Origin: Planctomycetota bacterium
GTDB taxonomy: Bacteria > Planctomycetota > Phycisphaerae > UBA1845 > UTPLA1
Direction of reading: 5' to 3'
Assembly: GCA_027295245.1 (NCBI GenBank)
Contig: JAPULF010000355.1
Span: 1-5,655, forward strand
DNA: 5,655 nucleotides
Position 1 is the first letter of the stretch. Each line of letters opens with the position of its first letter. The translations under genes were made by a program, and so were the position numbers. The notes under the pieces are model-generated. The model saw nothing but the letters and a program-made list of their open reading frames with translations. It had not been told where the DNA came from and did not search any database. Shown here one piece after another: positions 5,031 through 5,655 of this stretch.

Positions 5031-5655
5031 TTGAGGCACTTGTTCACGTTATTCATCATCATCGGCTCGCTGACCTTTCTTTCCGCCGGGTATCGCTTCG
5101 CGACGGATTTTCTGTTGCGGAAGCAGATACTCAGAGGCCGGGCGACGGCGGCCGAGTTGGTGGCGTCTCTGCACATGGAGTCGGGGGATGAACTCGACGC
5201 CCTGATGGAACAGGAACCGTCGATGTTCACGCGGGTGCTCGGCCATATGGGTCGCGAGGAGTTCAGCTTCAGTCCCCGTCGCGTTCGCAAGTATCGACGC
5301 GACAACTTGCAGGCCCGCATACAGTCCATTCCGGTACACCTATCGGTGCTGACGCTACTGGTGATCGCGATGATTGCGAACCACAAGAGCGTAGTCGGCT
5401 GGCTCGCACTGCTGGCGGCGCTTTTCATCGAGTTGCTGCGGTGGGCGCTGCCTCAGGCGCTGGAACGGTCGCGCAGGTTGGGCGGGCTCGCCATGACTGC
5501 AAGCGTCGACACCGAGAAACCGTCGACTGAATCCATCGAAGCCGAGCCGTCGGAAGCAAGAGACGCGAATACTGCGGAAATCGCCGTCACCACCGCTGCG
5601 GCACCCGTCGATGATGATGCACAGGGTCCTGGTTCGGCCGCACCGACCAACGTGC
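5031..5655 (+). CDS. Uncharacterised membrane protein with acidic low-complexity tail (3' end cut by window edge)
   Basis: I do not recognise this protein. An open frame runs from after a TAA at 5004-5006 to the window end without a stop, giving 208 residues from the proposed start. Residues 4-20 form a hydrophobic segment (LFTLFIIIGSLTFLSAG), followed by a charged stretch (21-98) containing LVASLHMESGDELDALMEQE (43-62) and a strongly basic patch, PRRVRKYRR (82-90). Two hydrophobic segments follow (about 103-117 and 120-138), then RSRRLGG (147-152 region), and an Ala/Glu/Asp/Thr-rich tail likely to be disordered (from about 155). There is no ATG at the beginning of the frame. TTG at 5031 (GGAG three bases upstream, giving MRHLF) or TTG at 5040 are the options; I chose 5031 without certainty. 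Coding is supported by the clean hydrophobic/charged pattern. It probably sits in the inner membrane with most polar parts cytoplasmic, by the positive-inside rule. Confidence 0.7.
   Translation, partial: MRHLFTLFIIIGSLTFLSAGYRFATDFLLRKQILRGRATAAELVASLHMESGDELDALMEQEPSMFTRVLGHMGREEFSFSPRRVRKYRRDNLQARIQSIPVHLSVLTLLVIAMIANHKSVVGWLALLAALFIELLRWALPQALERSRRLGGLAMTASVDTEKPSTESIEAEPSEARDANTAEIAVTTAAAPVDDDAQGPGSAAPTNV
5083..5096 (+). repeat. 14-bp direct repeat, copy 2
   Basis: Second exact copy of CCGCCGGGTATCGC (first at 4963-4976). Here it codes for part of the end of the first hydrophobic segment (SAGYR) of the membrane protein. Confidence 0.5.

Noticed and set aside
4991..5191. ATG-initiated 66-codon frame at the start of the last gene
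   Set aside because: It is in a different frame from the long hydrophobic/charged frame that continues to the window end. Its translation is His/Arg/Gly-rich and it stops early.
4985..5428. Minus-strand open frame (147 codons) opposite the membrane protein
   Set aside because: It is Ser/Arg-rich without a hydrophobic pattern. The plus frame shows coherent membrane segments and continues further.

Overview
The window is a GC-rich, densely coded bacterial chromosome segment with no mobile elements, RNA genes or CRISPR. It looks most like a Planctomycetota genome, although this is inferred only from protein style. MnmA has a roughly 30-residue insert before a Cys-Cys-Ser motif and a CxxC active-site loop, which I recall from planctomycete homologues. 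Shine-Dalgarno use is uneven and there are GTG and TTG starts.

Layout. The left part (1-2028) is on the minus strand. It holds a c-di-GMP-type GGDEF/HD-GYP protein (679-2028), followed by the tRNA 2-thiouridylase gene mnmA (1-571; its 3' end is cut by the window edge). Between them, two hairpins and then a promoter-like sequence suggest that mnmA is transcribed separately and perhaps leaderless. A 248-bp divergent intergenic region (2029-2276) separates this part from the right half, which is on the plus strand.

Right half. anmK (2277-3473) and murQ (3510-4472) form a peptidoglycan-recycling pair. AnmK phosphorylates 1,6-anhydro-MurNAc to MurNAc-6-phosphate, and MurQ cleaves the lactyl ether of that product to GlcNAc-6-phosphate and D-lactate. 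A YbgC/4-hydroxybenzoyl-CoA-type hotdog thioesterase (4527-4937) follows 54 bp later and may be co-transcribed. A membrane protein I do not recognise (5031 to the window end, incomplete), with its own promoter-like sequence, closes the window.

No clearly undescribed system is visible. The best leads are small. The GGDEF domain has lost its catalytic motif (GGNSF) but keeps an RxxD inhibitory-site motif upstream of a complete-looking HD-GYP domain. MnmA is of the CxxC type. The starts of both anmK and murQ are preceded by tiny out-of-frame ORFs whose ATG is better placed relative to a Shine-Dalgarno than the gene's own start; in murQ the mini-ORF overlaps the start as ATGA.
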